Of a DNA stretch of 11,350 nt, positions 1 to 6,724 are shown one piece after another. The position numbers were made by a program, and so were the translations under genes. Under the pieces are notes generated by a model. It made no database searches. It was not told the DNA's origin and saw only the letters and a list, made by a program, of their open reading frames with translations. Within the stretch, counting starts at the first letter, position 1; the number at the start of each line of letters is the position of its first letter. Source of the DNA: Clostridia bacterium (GTDB taxonomy: Bacteria; Bacillota_A; Clostridia; UMGS1810); NCBI GenBank assembly GCA_017437345.1, contig JAFSBJ010000047.1, positions 1 to 11,350 on the forward strand. Reading direction: 5' to 3'.

Positions 1-376
1 ATGTTTTATATTTTTTATAAAGTCTTCTGAAAAGGTTTTCTGAGTCAGAATCTTCAATCAAAGAATATACATTGCTTTCCCTTAAATCTTCTCCATCAAA
101 TTCAAAATCGCAGTATATAAAACGATAGCTGGGTGTGTGTATGTTCATAGTATAATCCGCATTATGCGCAAGATATAATATATCCCCCTGATTTACGGTA
201 AACACACGGCCATCATCAAAACTATAACTGCAACTGCCTGACAAAATATATACAAAAGCATCGCTATGCCTGCCTCTGACATAAATCGGCTTTGTATGAT
301 TATTTATCTCGGATTTTATAACGCTTATTAACTTTTTAAAAAACAATTGTGATGTGGCTATATCGACTTTCCCCAT
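1..376 (-). CDS. AraC-family transcriptional regulator, N-terminal sensor part (runs off the left edge)
   Basis: Reading leftward from an ATG at 376, the frame stays open to the window edge and gives about 125 residues. Residues 34-70 look like the cupin-type sensor domain of AraC-family sugar regulators: an RGRHSDAF stretch, a strand ending in ILSGS, then a G-D-I-L-Y-L turn, the usual arrangement of the effector-binding beta barrel. The C-terminal double helix-turn-helix that would prove the family lies outside the window. An AGGAAAGG stretch about 10 nt upstream can serve as ribosome site. The gene diverges from the lactonase/glycyl-radical operon across 162 bp, the usual place for a local activator, so it probably controls that operon in response to its substrate. 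Family assignment is fairly secure; effector and target are inference. A different cupin-only protein cannot be excluded from this fragment. Confidence 0.8.
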   Translation of the reverse strand, partial: MGKVDIATSQLFFKKLISVIKSEINNHTKPIYVRGRHSDAFVYILSGSCSYSFDDGRVFTVNQGDILYLAHNADYTMNIHTPSYRFIYCDFEFDGEDLRESNVYSLIEDSDSENLFRRLYKKYKT

Positions 377-404
377 ACTTTTTTTACCTTTCCTGTTTTC
401 TAAT

Positions 405-433
405 ATTATAATTGCAACCACCATAAAAATCAA
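405..433 (-). promoter_or_regulatory. Promoter of the left AraC-family gene
   Basis: Reading on the minus strand, TTGATT (433-428) is followed after exactly 17 nt by a perfect TATAAT (410-405). Predicted transcription start is near 398, giving a leader of roughly 22 nt before the ATG at 376. It is back to back with the operon promoter at 485-514. Confidence 0.65.
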
Positions 434-454
434 GATATTTTATGAATTTTGTTT

Positions 455-474
455 CGAAAAGTATAAAATTTTCG
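455..474. promoter_or_regulatory. Inverted repeat between divergent promoters, possible operator
   Basis: CGAAAA and TTTTCG form a perfect 6-bp inverted repeat separated by 8 nt. It ends 10 bp upstream of the -35 box of the operon promoter and lies beyond the -35 of the divergent regulator promoter. This is a suitable place for an activator site. However, AraC proteins usually bind direct repeats, and the local sequence is AT-rich, so chance is possible. Confidence 0.3.
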
Positions 475-484
475 TTTTTTCATA

Positions 485-514
485 TTTACAATCAAGGGAA
501 ACCTTTTGTATAAT
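485..514 (+). promoter_or_regulatory. Promoter of the lactonase / glycyl radical enzyme operon
   Basis: TTTACA (485-490), an 18-nt spacer and a perfect TATAAT (509-514). The transcription start would be near 521, directly before the AGGAGGGG ribosome site at 524-531, so the leader is very short. This also shows that the longer reading frame opening with TTG at 506 cannot be the real start, because it lies inside the -10 box. Confidence 0.75.
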
Positions 515-538
515 AGCAGTATAAGGAGGGGAGTGGAT

Positions 539-1405
539 ATGTCAGAGGATGTCAGACTTTTTGCAGACTGTCATTGTGAATTATCAGAATCGCCTATGTG
601 GAATGAAAAAGATAAAATGCTTTACTGGCGAGGCTTCCACGGAGAGCTATACAGAAAAAGAATCAATAATGATGTTAATGATTTTGAATGTTTTCAGCTA
701 AATATCGGGAACATAGGCAGTATGGTTTTTACAGACAGCGATTATATCCTTTTGTTCGCAGACGGTGGCAAAATATGGAAATGGAAGCCATATTTAGAGC
801 CTATATTATACAAGAATTTTCAGAAAACCCTCTTCAATGATGTTATTGCCGACCCGAAAGGCCGTGTCTATTGCGGGATGCTTGCCGAAAACTTTTTCGA
901 CAGAAAAAGGAGGGGAGAATACGGCTCCTTATGGATGCTTGATAATGACCGAAATTTAATCTGTCTTGAAAATGATACAGGAACTGTTCCCAACGGCATA
1001 CGGTTTTCACCGGAGCTTGATAAGCTGTATTTCGGTGTTACTGACCACGACTGCGTATATGTATACGATTACGAGGCAGAAACAGGGAAAATCAGCAACA
1101 GGAAGGTGTTCGCAACAAATTGTTGCCCTGACGGTATGGCAATGGATGTAAACGGCAATCTTTGGGTTGCGTGTTGCCAGCCGGGCAGACCGCTTTTATG
1201 CTATAACCCTCACGGTGAGCTTACTTGCGAAATATATTTTCCTGTGCACCGCATTATAAGTGTTGCTTTCGGCGGGGAAGACAAGTCTCTTATGTTTGTT
1301 ACCACAGCTCACGAAAATCAACCAGAAGGCGACCACGACGGTGGAGTTTTCGTTGTAGAAAACACAGCCGTCGGCGCAGATGAATTTGTATTGAAGGGAA
1401 TGTGA
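539..1405 (+). CDS. SMP-30/gluconolactonase/LRE-like family protein
   Basis: The product is 288 residues, normal for the SMP-30/regucalcin six-bladed beta-propeller family, whose members are metal-dependent sugar lactonases. Family landmarks are visible in order: SESPMW near residue 17 (metal-ligand Glu), FNDVIADPKGR near 100, VPNGIRFSPE near 152 (ligand Asn) and CPDGMAMDVNGNLWVA near 198 (ligand Asp). All three expected metal ligands appear present, so it should be an active hydrolase. There is no signal peptide, so it is cytoplasmic. The ATG at 539 is chosen because AGGAGGGG lies 7 nt upstream and the promoter -10 overlaps any longer start. It is the first gene of an operon with a glycyl radical enzyme and its activase, so it may open a lactone before or after the radical step; the substrate is unknown. 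Fold assignment is firm, lactonase activity is inferred, and another propeller hydrolase activity is possible. Confidence 0.85.
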   Translation: MSEDVRLFADCHCELSESPMWNEKDKMLYWRGFHGELYRKRINNDVNDFECFQLNIGNIGSMVFTDSDYILLFADGGKIWKWKPYLEPILYKNFQKTLFNDVIADPKGRVYCGMLAENFFDRKRRGEYGSLWMLDNDRNLICLENDTGTVPNGIRFSPELDKLYFGVTDHDCVYVYDYEAETGKISNRKVFATNCCPDGMAMDVNGNLWVACCQPGRPLLCYNPHGELTCEIYFPVHRIISVAFGGEDKSLMFVTTAHENQPEGDHDGGVFVVENTAVGADEFVLKGM

Positions 1406-1410
1406 TTTAT

Positions 1411-3474
1411 ATGTCATTAAACAGAGAAGAGTTATTTGAATATGCGACTAAACATATTAAAACAGATGACAACTCCGATGTTCTGGAACTGGATTGTAAG
1501 AATATAATATTTCTTTTGGATAACTGTGAAATTACAGTGCCTGAAAGCAACCGTTTTTTCATAACCGTAAACTGTGAAGGGATCCAAAAAAATATATACA
1601 ATAAAAGAATGCACCTGTTTTCCCACGAAATCGCTGAAAGCGGTCTTTATGTCGGCGATGAAGCCCGTGCATACACCGGCTATTATGATTTTAGCCACAC
1701 AACAGCCCAGTGGGAAAGTGTGCTTTCTCTGGGGATTACAGGTCTTAGAAAACGAATATCCGAGTATGCCGAAAAAAATAAAGGCGACGAAAAGAAAGAT
1801 AGATTTTACAAAGAAATATCCAAAGTCTATGACGCCGCTTTGCGCTTCTTGAAGCGAGCCTCCGATGCCGCTGCGGCTTGCGGAAAAAATGAAATGGCGG
1901 AGGGTATTAAAAGTCTTACGGAAAATGCCCCGAAAAATTTATTTGAAGCAATGCAGACAACCATTATTTACTATGTTCTTCAGCATATGTTTGAGGGGAC
2001 ATATCTTCGAACCTTGGGAAGACTGGATTCTCTGTTTTATTCATATTACGAAAAAGAGAATAAGGAAAATGCAAAAGAGCTGGTTTTGGCTTATTTAAAA
2101 GAAATTGATACTCTCAAAGCCCCAGCAAATACGCCTTTTGCTCTTGGGGGAACCGATGAACACGGAAACAGCCTTATAAACGAGCTTTCCTATGTATTTG
2201 TAGAGGCATATAAAAAGGCAAATACAAACAATACAAAGTTCCATTTACTGTGCAATGATAATACCCCTGCCGACATTATCGAAAGTGCATTTGAGGGAGT
2301 TCGAAACGGCAGCAACAGTATATTCTTTATGTCGGACAAGAAGATTATTGAATCTCTTGAAAAACTCGGCGAAGACCGCAAAGATGCACTTAATTATCAT
2401 GTTGTGGGCTGCTATGAATGTGGCGGAGAAGGGGAACTTACTTCCTCCTGTAACGCAAGGGTAAATCTTCCGTTAGCTCTGGAATTTGCCCTTAACAACG
2501 GAAAAACATTTATCGCAGATAAACAGGCAGGGCTTGAAAACAATGGCCGGTTTGAAAGCTTTGATGCTCTGTATAAAGAATTTTTGCGCCAGCTTGTATA
2601 TATGTGTAACTGTGCTATGAAATTAACCGATTTGTGTGAGGTTCATTACAGAGATGTTCATTCTGCCCCCATTCTTTCAGGAGTATATGTATCAGCCTTG
2701 GAAAAGGGCGGGGATTTATACTGCGATTATACCGCAAAATATAATAATTCCTCCGTCAATGCCCTTGGCCTTGCAACAGCTGTGGATTCTCTTGCGGCAA
2801 TTAAAAAGCTGGTTTTCGAAGACAAAACAATGTCTCTTTCCCGCTTGACTGAAATATTAAAGTCAAACTGGGAAAACGAGGAGCCTCTTCGTTTGCTTGT
2901 TAAGAACAAATACCCTAAATTCGGATTAAATGACAAAAACACAGACAACATAGCTAAAAACATCGTAGATGTGCTGCACCAGGCTATAAGCGGAAAACCT
3001 AATGTTAAGGGCGGTATATACAGACTGGGCCTGTTTTCAATCGACTGGCGATGGGAATTCGGCTTAAAAACAGGGGCATCCGCTGATGGCAGATTAAGCG
3101 GCGAAACACTCTCCCAAAACACAAGCGCCACTTTCGGTGCCGATAAAAACGGTGCAACCGCCCATCTTCTTTCCATTGCCACAATTGATGCTTCCAAAAC
3201 GCCAAACGGAACCATTGCAGACATCGACCTTCACTCCTCTGCCGTAAAGGGCAAGAATGGAATAAATGCCCTGACCTCTACTTTAAAGACATTCTTTGAT
3301 CTGGGAGGTTTTGGTGTGCATTATAATATTCTTGACACAGAGACTTTAAAGGATGCCAAATTAAATCCTGAGAAGTATCCTAACTTGCAGGTAAGAATCT
3401 GCGGTTGGAATGTTTTGTTTTCAGCGCTGAGCGAAAAAGAAAAAGATGAATTTATAGCGAGGTCAATTAAATGA
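1411..3474 (+). CDS. Glycyl radical enzyme of the pyruvate formate-lyase/dehydratase superfamily, unassigned substrate
   Basis: The product is 687 residues, shorter than the roughly 750-850 of characterised dehydratase-type glycyl radical enzymes. Superfamily landmarks appear in order: DFSHTTAQWESVLSLG near residue 93, GRLDSLFYSYYEK near 203, GGTDEHGNS near 246, the active-site loop VVGCYECGG (thiyl Cys334, Glu336), and the C-terminal glycyl loop VRICGW (radical Gly665). A single active-site Cys followed by Glu two residues later resembles glycerol, propanediol, choline and hydroxyproline enzymes, not pyruvate formate-lyase, which uses adjacent cysteines. The Asp found about 14 residues after the Cys in those dehydratases is absent; here the stretch reads SSCNARVN. 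The ATG at 1411 is preferred over GTG 1402, which overlaps the upstream stop and has only 2 nt after the AAGGGA site. It lies 5 nt after the lactonase gene and overlaps its activase by ATGA. Superfamily membership is secure; reaction and substrate are unknown. Confidence 0.9.
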   Translation: MSLNREELFEYATKHIKTDDNSDVLELDCKNIIFLLDNCEITVPESNRFFITVNCEGIQKNIYNKRMHLFSHEIAESGLYVGDEARAYTGYYDFSHTTAQWESVLSLGITGLRKRISEYAEKNKGDEKKDRFYKEISKVYDAALRFLKRASDAAAACGKNEMAEGIKSLTENAPKNLFEAMQTTIIYYVLQHMFEGTYLRTLGRLDSLFYSYYEKENKENAKELVLAYLKEIDTLKAPANTPFALGGTDEHGNSLINELSYVFVEAYKKANTNNTKFHLLCNDNTPADIIESAFEGVRNGSNSIFFMSDKKIIESLEKLGEDRKDALNYHVVGCYECGGEGELTSSCNARVNLPLALEFALNNGKTFIADKQAGLENNGRFESFDALYKEFLRQLVYMCNCAMKLTDLCEVHYRDVHSAPILSGVYVSALEKGGDLYCDYTAKYNNSSVNALGLATAVDSLAAIKKLVFEDKTMSLSRLTEILKSNWENEEPLRLLVKNKYPKFGLNDKNTDNIAKNIVDVLHQAISGKPNVKGGIYRLGLFSIDWRWEFGLKTGASADGRLSGETLSQNTSATFGADKNGATAHLLSIATIDASKTPNGTIADIDLHSSAVKGKNGINALTSTLKTFFDLGGFGVHYNILDTETLKDAKLNPEKYPNLQVRICGWNVLFSALSEKEKDEFIARSIK

Positions 3475-4310
3475 AAGGCTTAATTTCAGGCATAAAGCGT
3501 ATGGAAATACATGATGGCGACGGGCTCAGAACAACCGTTTTCTTTAAGGGATGTCCTCTTAAATGCATCTGGTGTCATAATCCTGAAAGTATATCCTTTG
3601 AAAAACAGGTTGCTTTTTTCAAAGAAAAATGCATCTCCTGCCAACTTTGCAAATGGGAGAGAACTCCCAAAACTGCTAAAAGCTGTCCAACCTCAGCTCT
3701 TGTCTTATACGGTGAAGAATACGAAACAGACGCCCTTATAGAAGAAATTATGAAAGATGAACTGTTTTTCAGAAACGGCGGAGGCGGAGTTACCTTATCC
3801 GGAGGTGAATGCCTTTCTCAAGGTGATTTTGCAACAGATGTTGCAAAAAAACTCAAGGAAAAAGGAATAAGCGTTTATATAGATACCTGCGGATTTGTAA
3901 AACGCGAGGTTCTGCAAAAAATTATGCCATTTACGGATAAATTTCTGTATGATATAAAGGCAATAACTCCCGAGGTGCATAAAAAGTCCACAGGTCAGGA
4001 CAACGCGTTAATATTAGATAATCTTTGTTTTCTTTCGGAAAATAACGCCAAAATAGAAATCCGTTATCCTCTTATTAAAGGTTATAATGACAAGGAATGT
4101 GCAAAAATCGGCGAATTTTTACAGGATTTAAAAGGTATAACAAAGGTAAAGGTTTTACAGTATCATAACTTTGCAGGCTCAAGATACGAAGCCCTTGATA
4201 TGCAAAACACCTTGCCGGAGGCCGAAACAACTTTTGATGATGTTCAGAAAGCCGTTGAAATTCTTAAAAGCTATAACTTAAATGCCGTAAACGGAATACA
4301 GGAAGACTAA
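3471..4310 (+). CDS. Glycyl radical enzyme activating enzyme (radical SAM)
   Basis: This 279-residue protein should cleave S-adenosylmethionine to install the glycyl radical on the enzyme encoded just upstream. The radical-SAM cluster motif CxxxCxxC is at Cys28, Cys32 and Cys35 (GCPLKCIWCHNPES), after IHDGDGLRTTVFFKG, which is typical of this subfamily. A ferredoxin-like insert follows with CxxCxxC and a final Cys-Pro (Cys54, 57, 60, 72), enough for one extra 4Fe-4S cluster; dehydratase-type activases usually carry two, and the pyruvate formate-lyase activase carries none. The SAM-binding GGGVTLSGGE stretch is near 104-113, with Cys114 where Pro is common. PLIKGYND near 200 is also typical. 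The ATG overlaps the upstream TGA by 4 nt, implying coupled translation, with GAGG 8 nt ahead. Function is firm by family and context. Confidence 0.93.
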   Translation: MKGLISGIKRMEIHDGDGLRTTVFFKGCPLKCIWCHNPESISFEKQVAFFKEKCISCQLCKWERTPKTAKSCPTSALVLYGEEYETDALIEEIMKDELFFRNGGGGVTLSGGECLSQGDFATDVAKKLKEKGISVYIDTCGFVKREVLQKIMPFTDKFLYDIKAITPEVHKKSTGQDNALILDNLCFLSENNAKIEIRYPLIKGYNDKECAKIGEFLQDLKGITKVKVLQYHNFAGSRYEALDMQNTLPEAETTFDDVQKAVEILKSYNLNAVNGIQED

Positions 4311-4323
4311 CCCTAAATAAAAC

Positions 4324-4350
4324 AAAAAACCGACTATTGTCGGTTTTTTT
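4324..4350. terminator. Bidirectional intrinsic terminator between convergent genes
   Basis: CCGAC (4330-4334), loop TATT, GTCGG (4339-4343), flanked by an A-run on the left and seven T on the right. The flanking A/T runs extend the stem. It ends the lactonase/glycyl radical operon (stop at 4310) and, on the other strand, the rhamnosidase gene (stop at 4366). Confidence 0.85.
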
Positions 4351-4365
4351 ATTTTATTGTAATCT

Positions 4366-6393
4366 TTATATATTCGTAATGGAAATTGTTCCCTCTCTGA
4401 ATTGCTTGCCATTTAAATCTTCACATAGAGCTATGATAGGCGTGCTTGCCCACGGATGACAAAGGCTGGTATTCCATTTCTGTTCCTTGCCCCAGGCTTC
4501 AAAACAGGTTGTCGCACCTTCTCTCAACATATTCACCCAGGAATGCTCTCCTTCGTTTATGAGAAGCCTGAATTCTTCCTCATAAGCATTTATATTAGCA
4601 AGTCCTTTCAATACAAAGTAAGCCATATAAACTCCGCAACACAGACCCTTTTCCATTATGAAATTCTTTATGTCTTCATACATTTCGGGCTCTGCTATTC
4701 CAAAATAAAGCGGAAGAGCATTTGAATGAAGCGAACTATGACTAAGTTTTTCTGTATCACAGAAAAGACCTGTTTTGGGATTGTAAAATGCACTTACATA
4801 TGCTTTTATAAGACCGTCTGACCGTATGCTCTGCTTAATATTAAGCCTTTTGGCAATTTCCTCCGCCGATTTATAAGCTCCTATATAGAAAGCATTTAAA
4901 ACATTATGGCAATCAATATGACCATTATCGTTTTCAAGGTTTGCATCATACCCGTCTCTTAAATTAACAGGCCAGTCAACAAGATTTGGCTTATCATAAA
5001 CATTATCTAAAAGCCCGTCTTCTCTTTCATAAGCCCTGAATTCATCAAGAATCCCCTCAATCACAGGATAAAGCTCTCTTGCAGTATCAGAATCTTCGGT
5101 AAGTTTCAGATAATTTAATACCTGAAGAGGATATTGCAAAGAATAATCTGCAAACTCCTGCATAGTTCCTGCATTTGCCACCGCCATAAGAGCCTTGCTT
5201 ACTTTTGCTGTATTGGCATAATCATATAAATTCTTTTTAAAATATTCTTTATCTTCGGTAAGATAAAAATGAGAAAGACCGCTTACTGTGAAATCTCCCA
5301 GATATGCCCCTTTTTCTCTGCTGACACAGTCTAATATCGCACCCTGAGAACCATATTTAACGGCATTTTTACATATCTTCCATATTTCTTTTATGTGTGG
5401 GATGTCGGTTTCTACTGTTCTCTTTTCTTCAAATTTATGATGCCGCACAATTGCCGAAACAGAAGATGTGTCAATATCCCTATCTGTAAACACATTGACA
5501 TATCGGAAAATCTTATAGTCGTAAAATTCGACTTCATCTTCCTCTCCCGAAAGGATAAGGGTTTCATCGTAGTTGCAGTTGCAACGCATCTTATGTCGCA
5601 CATACATCGGCTCATCTGAAAGCTCTTCTCCGCAGAGGATACGCACTTTCTGTCCCTTTCTGCCCTTTATCTTCATGTAAAACTGACCGCTTATTTCAGT
5701 CCCGAAGTCGATAAAGTATTTTCCCTCTTCAATTTTACTGATTTCTTTGGGGCTGACAGAATACACATCTAAGGTAGGAACAGGGTTTCTCGCAAATATA
5801 TGGTCATCCGCCGGATTTACAATTGCATTTTTATACCCATTTTCATCAATGATTATATTATTAAAATTCCTGTCTTTGAGATTAAAATCGATATTTTCAA
5901 GGAACTGAGTTTCATAACCTATGAGTTCCCCGTCAAATTCCATTGCTCTTTTATATTTCCAGCTTTCATCCGTTCCGCATATAAGCTCATTGTCCGAATA
6001 GATATCTGCTATAAGCCCCATACGGTTATCCCCACTAAAAAAAGCACGGTTTATTCTTCCGTGATAGAAAACATGGGCAACAATAACATTCTCCCCTTTT
6101 TGAACATAAGGAGAAATGTCCACGCGGTTATAGTTATAAAATTCAGGATAAGCAGAAGCAGGCCCCTGACAGACAAACCTTCCGTTTATATAAAGTTTAT
6201 AATAATCATCTGCGGAAATATTTATATATACATTTTCACACTTTTTAAGAGAAAAGTTTTTCCGAAAATAAGCATGGTAATTTTCAACAGGACTTTTGGG
6301 AATTTGTTTTTTCTCTTTCTCTGTATGATATATATCAAGAGGTTTTAACGCTATAAATTCTTCAGTGGTTATCCAGCCGGATTTAAAACACAT
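4366..6393 (-). CDS. GH78-like alpha-L-rhamnosidase, cytoplasmic
   Basis: The 675-residue product has the architecture of family GH78 enzymes, which release terminal alpha-L-rhamnose. Residues 40-170 form the jelly-roll domain (SADDYYKLYINGRFVCQGP, then SPYVQKGENVIVAHVFYHG). Residues 205-320 form a further beta domain with FIDFGTEISGQ and EFYDYKIFRYVNV. The (alpha/alpha)6 catalytic barrel begins near 330. The acid motif DCVSREKGAYLGDF (Asp355, Glu360, Asp367) matches the DCPxREKxGWxGD pattern of the family. The second catalytic region is GATTCFEAW (Glu632), followed by SLCHPWAS (His646). There is no signal peptide, so it probably acts on imported rhamnosides. Start ATG 6393 has AAGGAGGA 6 nt upstream. 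It is transcribed alone. Family confidence is high; true substrate could be another deoxyhexoside, and rhamnose catabolic genes are not seen here. Confidence 0.85.
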   Translation of the reverse strand: MCFKSGWITTEEFIALKPLDIYHTEKEKKQIPKSPVENYHAYFRKNFSLKKCENVYINISADDYYKLYINGRFVCQGPASAYPEFYNYNRVDISPYVQKGENVIVAHVFYHGRINRAFFSGDNRMGLIADIYSDNELICGTDESWKYKRAMEFDGELIGYETQFLENIDFNLKDRNFNNIIIDENGYKNAIVNPADDHIFARNPVPTLDVYSVSPKEISKIEEGKYFIDFGTEISGQFYMKIKGRKGQKVRILCGEELSDEPMYVRHKMRCNCNYDETLILSGEEDEVEFYDYKIFRYVNVFTDRDIDTSSVSAIVRHHKFEEKRTVETDIPHIKEIWKICKNAVKYGSQGAILDCVSREKGAYLGDFTVSGLSHFYLTEDKEYFKKNLYDYANTAKVSKALMAVANAGTMQEFADYSLQYPLQVLNYLKLTEDSDTARELYPVIEGILDEFRAYEREDGLLDNVYDKPNLVDWPVNLRDGYDANLENDNGHIDCHNVLNAFYIGAYKSAEEIAKRLNIKQSIRSDGLIKAYVSAFYNPKTGLFCDTEKLSHSSLHSNALPLYFGIAEPEMYEDIKNFIMEKGLCCGVYMAYFVLKGLANINAYEEEFRLLINEGEHSWVNMLREGATTCFEAWGKEQKWNTSLCHPWASTPIIALCEDLNGKQFREGTISITNI

Positions 6394-6452
6394 ATATAGT
6401 CCTCCTTAGTTGGTTTAAAGTGCTGCGTTGTTATAATTATATCTGCTATTTA

Positions 6453-6481
6453 ATTATACCTGATTGCAAAAGTAAAGTCAA
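6453..6481 (-). promoter_or_regulatory. Promoter of the rhamnosidase gene
   Basis: On the minus strand TTGACT (6481-6476), a 17-nt spacer and a perfect TATAAT (6458-6453). Transcription should begin near 6446, leaving a leader of about 53 nt that includes the palindrome TATAATTATA (6432-6441), a possible operator or chance AT symmetry. The -35 abuts the hairpin terminator at 6483. Confidence 0.75.
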
Positions 6482-6482
6482 C

Positions 6483-6513
6483 AAAAAAGGGATGCAAAAG
6501 CATCCCTTTTTTT
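6483..6513 (-). terminator. Strong hairpin terminator with no intact gene before it
   Basis: GGGATGC (6489-6495), loop of four A, GCATCCC (6500-6506), with T-run 6507-6513 on the plus strand and A-run 6483-6488, so it can work in either direction. On the minus strand it lies 7 nt beyond the RNase P RNA-like 3' end, where the native terminator of such a gene would be. No plus-strand gene leads into it, since the rhamnosidase gene diverges. Confidence 0.8.
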
Positions 6514-6519
6514 GAAAAT

Positions 6520-6567
6520 AATCAGTCGCTCTGTAAGCCGAGTTTTGTCATTTAAGATGGCGGATAT
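6520..6567 (-). pseudogene. rnpB: Probable 3'-end remnant of an RNase P RNA gene
   Basis: Read on the minus strand, positions 6549-6531 give GACAAAACTCGGCTTACAG, very close to the conserved 3' end of bacterial RNase P RNA (ACARAACnCGGCTTAcag), followed by GCGACTGATT and a terminator hairpin. A CCGCC motif and an A-rich linker sit just upstream, as expected for that part of the molecule. A complete gene would need about 300 nt more, up to roughly 6900, but that space is taken by the SPFH coding sequence and promoter. The conserved 5' GAGGAAAGTCC element and the 5' strand that would pair with the tail (AATCAGTCGC) are not found. I therefore call a truncated remnant. The match was judged by eye. 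Confidence 0.5.
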
Positions 6568-6583
6568 ATGACAAAATTTTTTT
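6543..6583 (+). terminator. AT-rich hairpin with T-run, possible weak terminator
   Basis: TTTTGTCAT (6543-6551) and ATGACAAAA (6568-6576) form a perfect 9-bp stem with a 16-nt loop, followed by seven T (6577-6583). The stem has only two G-C pairs, so it would be weak as a terminator. It overlaps the RNase P RNA-like remnant on the opposite strand. No upstream plus-strand gene needs it. Confidence 0.35.
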
Positions 6584-6695
6584 AGGAAGTTTTGGGATAA
6601 GCTAATGAAATTACTTGAAGAAGGATGTACTAAATTTACTCCGCGCATATGCCGACATACTTACTGTCCCGATTTTTATTTTCATTTTAAGTTCA

Positions 6696-6724
6696 TTGAC
6701 AAAAAAGTTGTTATTTGTTATACT
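6696..6724 (+). promoter_or_regulatory. Promoter of the SPFH/paraslipin gene
   Basis: A perfect TTGACA (6696-6701), a 17-nt spacer and TATACT (6719-6724) make a near-consensus vegetative promoter. Transcription should start near 6731, about 49 nt before the ATG at 6780. Confidence 0.8.

Noticed and set aside
506..538. Longer start (TTG 506) for the SMP-30 gene
   Set aside because: It begins before the TATAAT box ends and would translate through the AGGAGGGG ribosome site; ATG 539 has ideal spacing.
2727..3224. A 165-codon minus-strand frame inside the glycyl radical enzyme gene
   Set aside because: It is antisense to a strongly supported gene, shows no family features and has no ribosome site; it is a codon-usage shadow.
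1411..3474. Calling the glycyl radical enzyme a pyruvate formate-lyase
   Set aside because: Pyruvate formate-lyase needs two adjacent active-site cysteines; here there is Cys-x-Glu as in dehydratase-type members, and the activase has a ferredoxin-like insert which pyruvate formate-lyase activase lacks.
5800..6348. A 182-codon plus-strand frame opposite the rhamnosidase N-terminus
   Set aside because: Its product is an Ile/Phe/Tyr-rich string typical of the reverse complement of AT-rich coding sequence, and the GH78 gene on the other strand is well supported.
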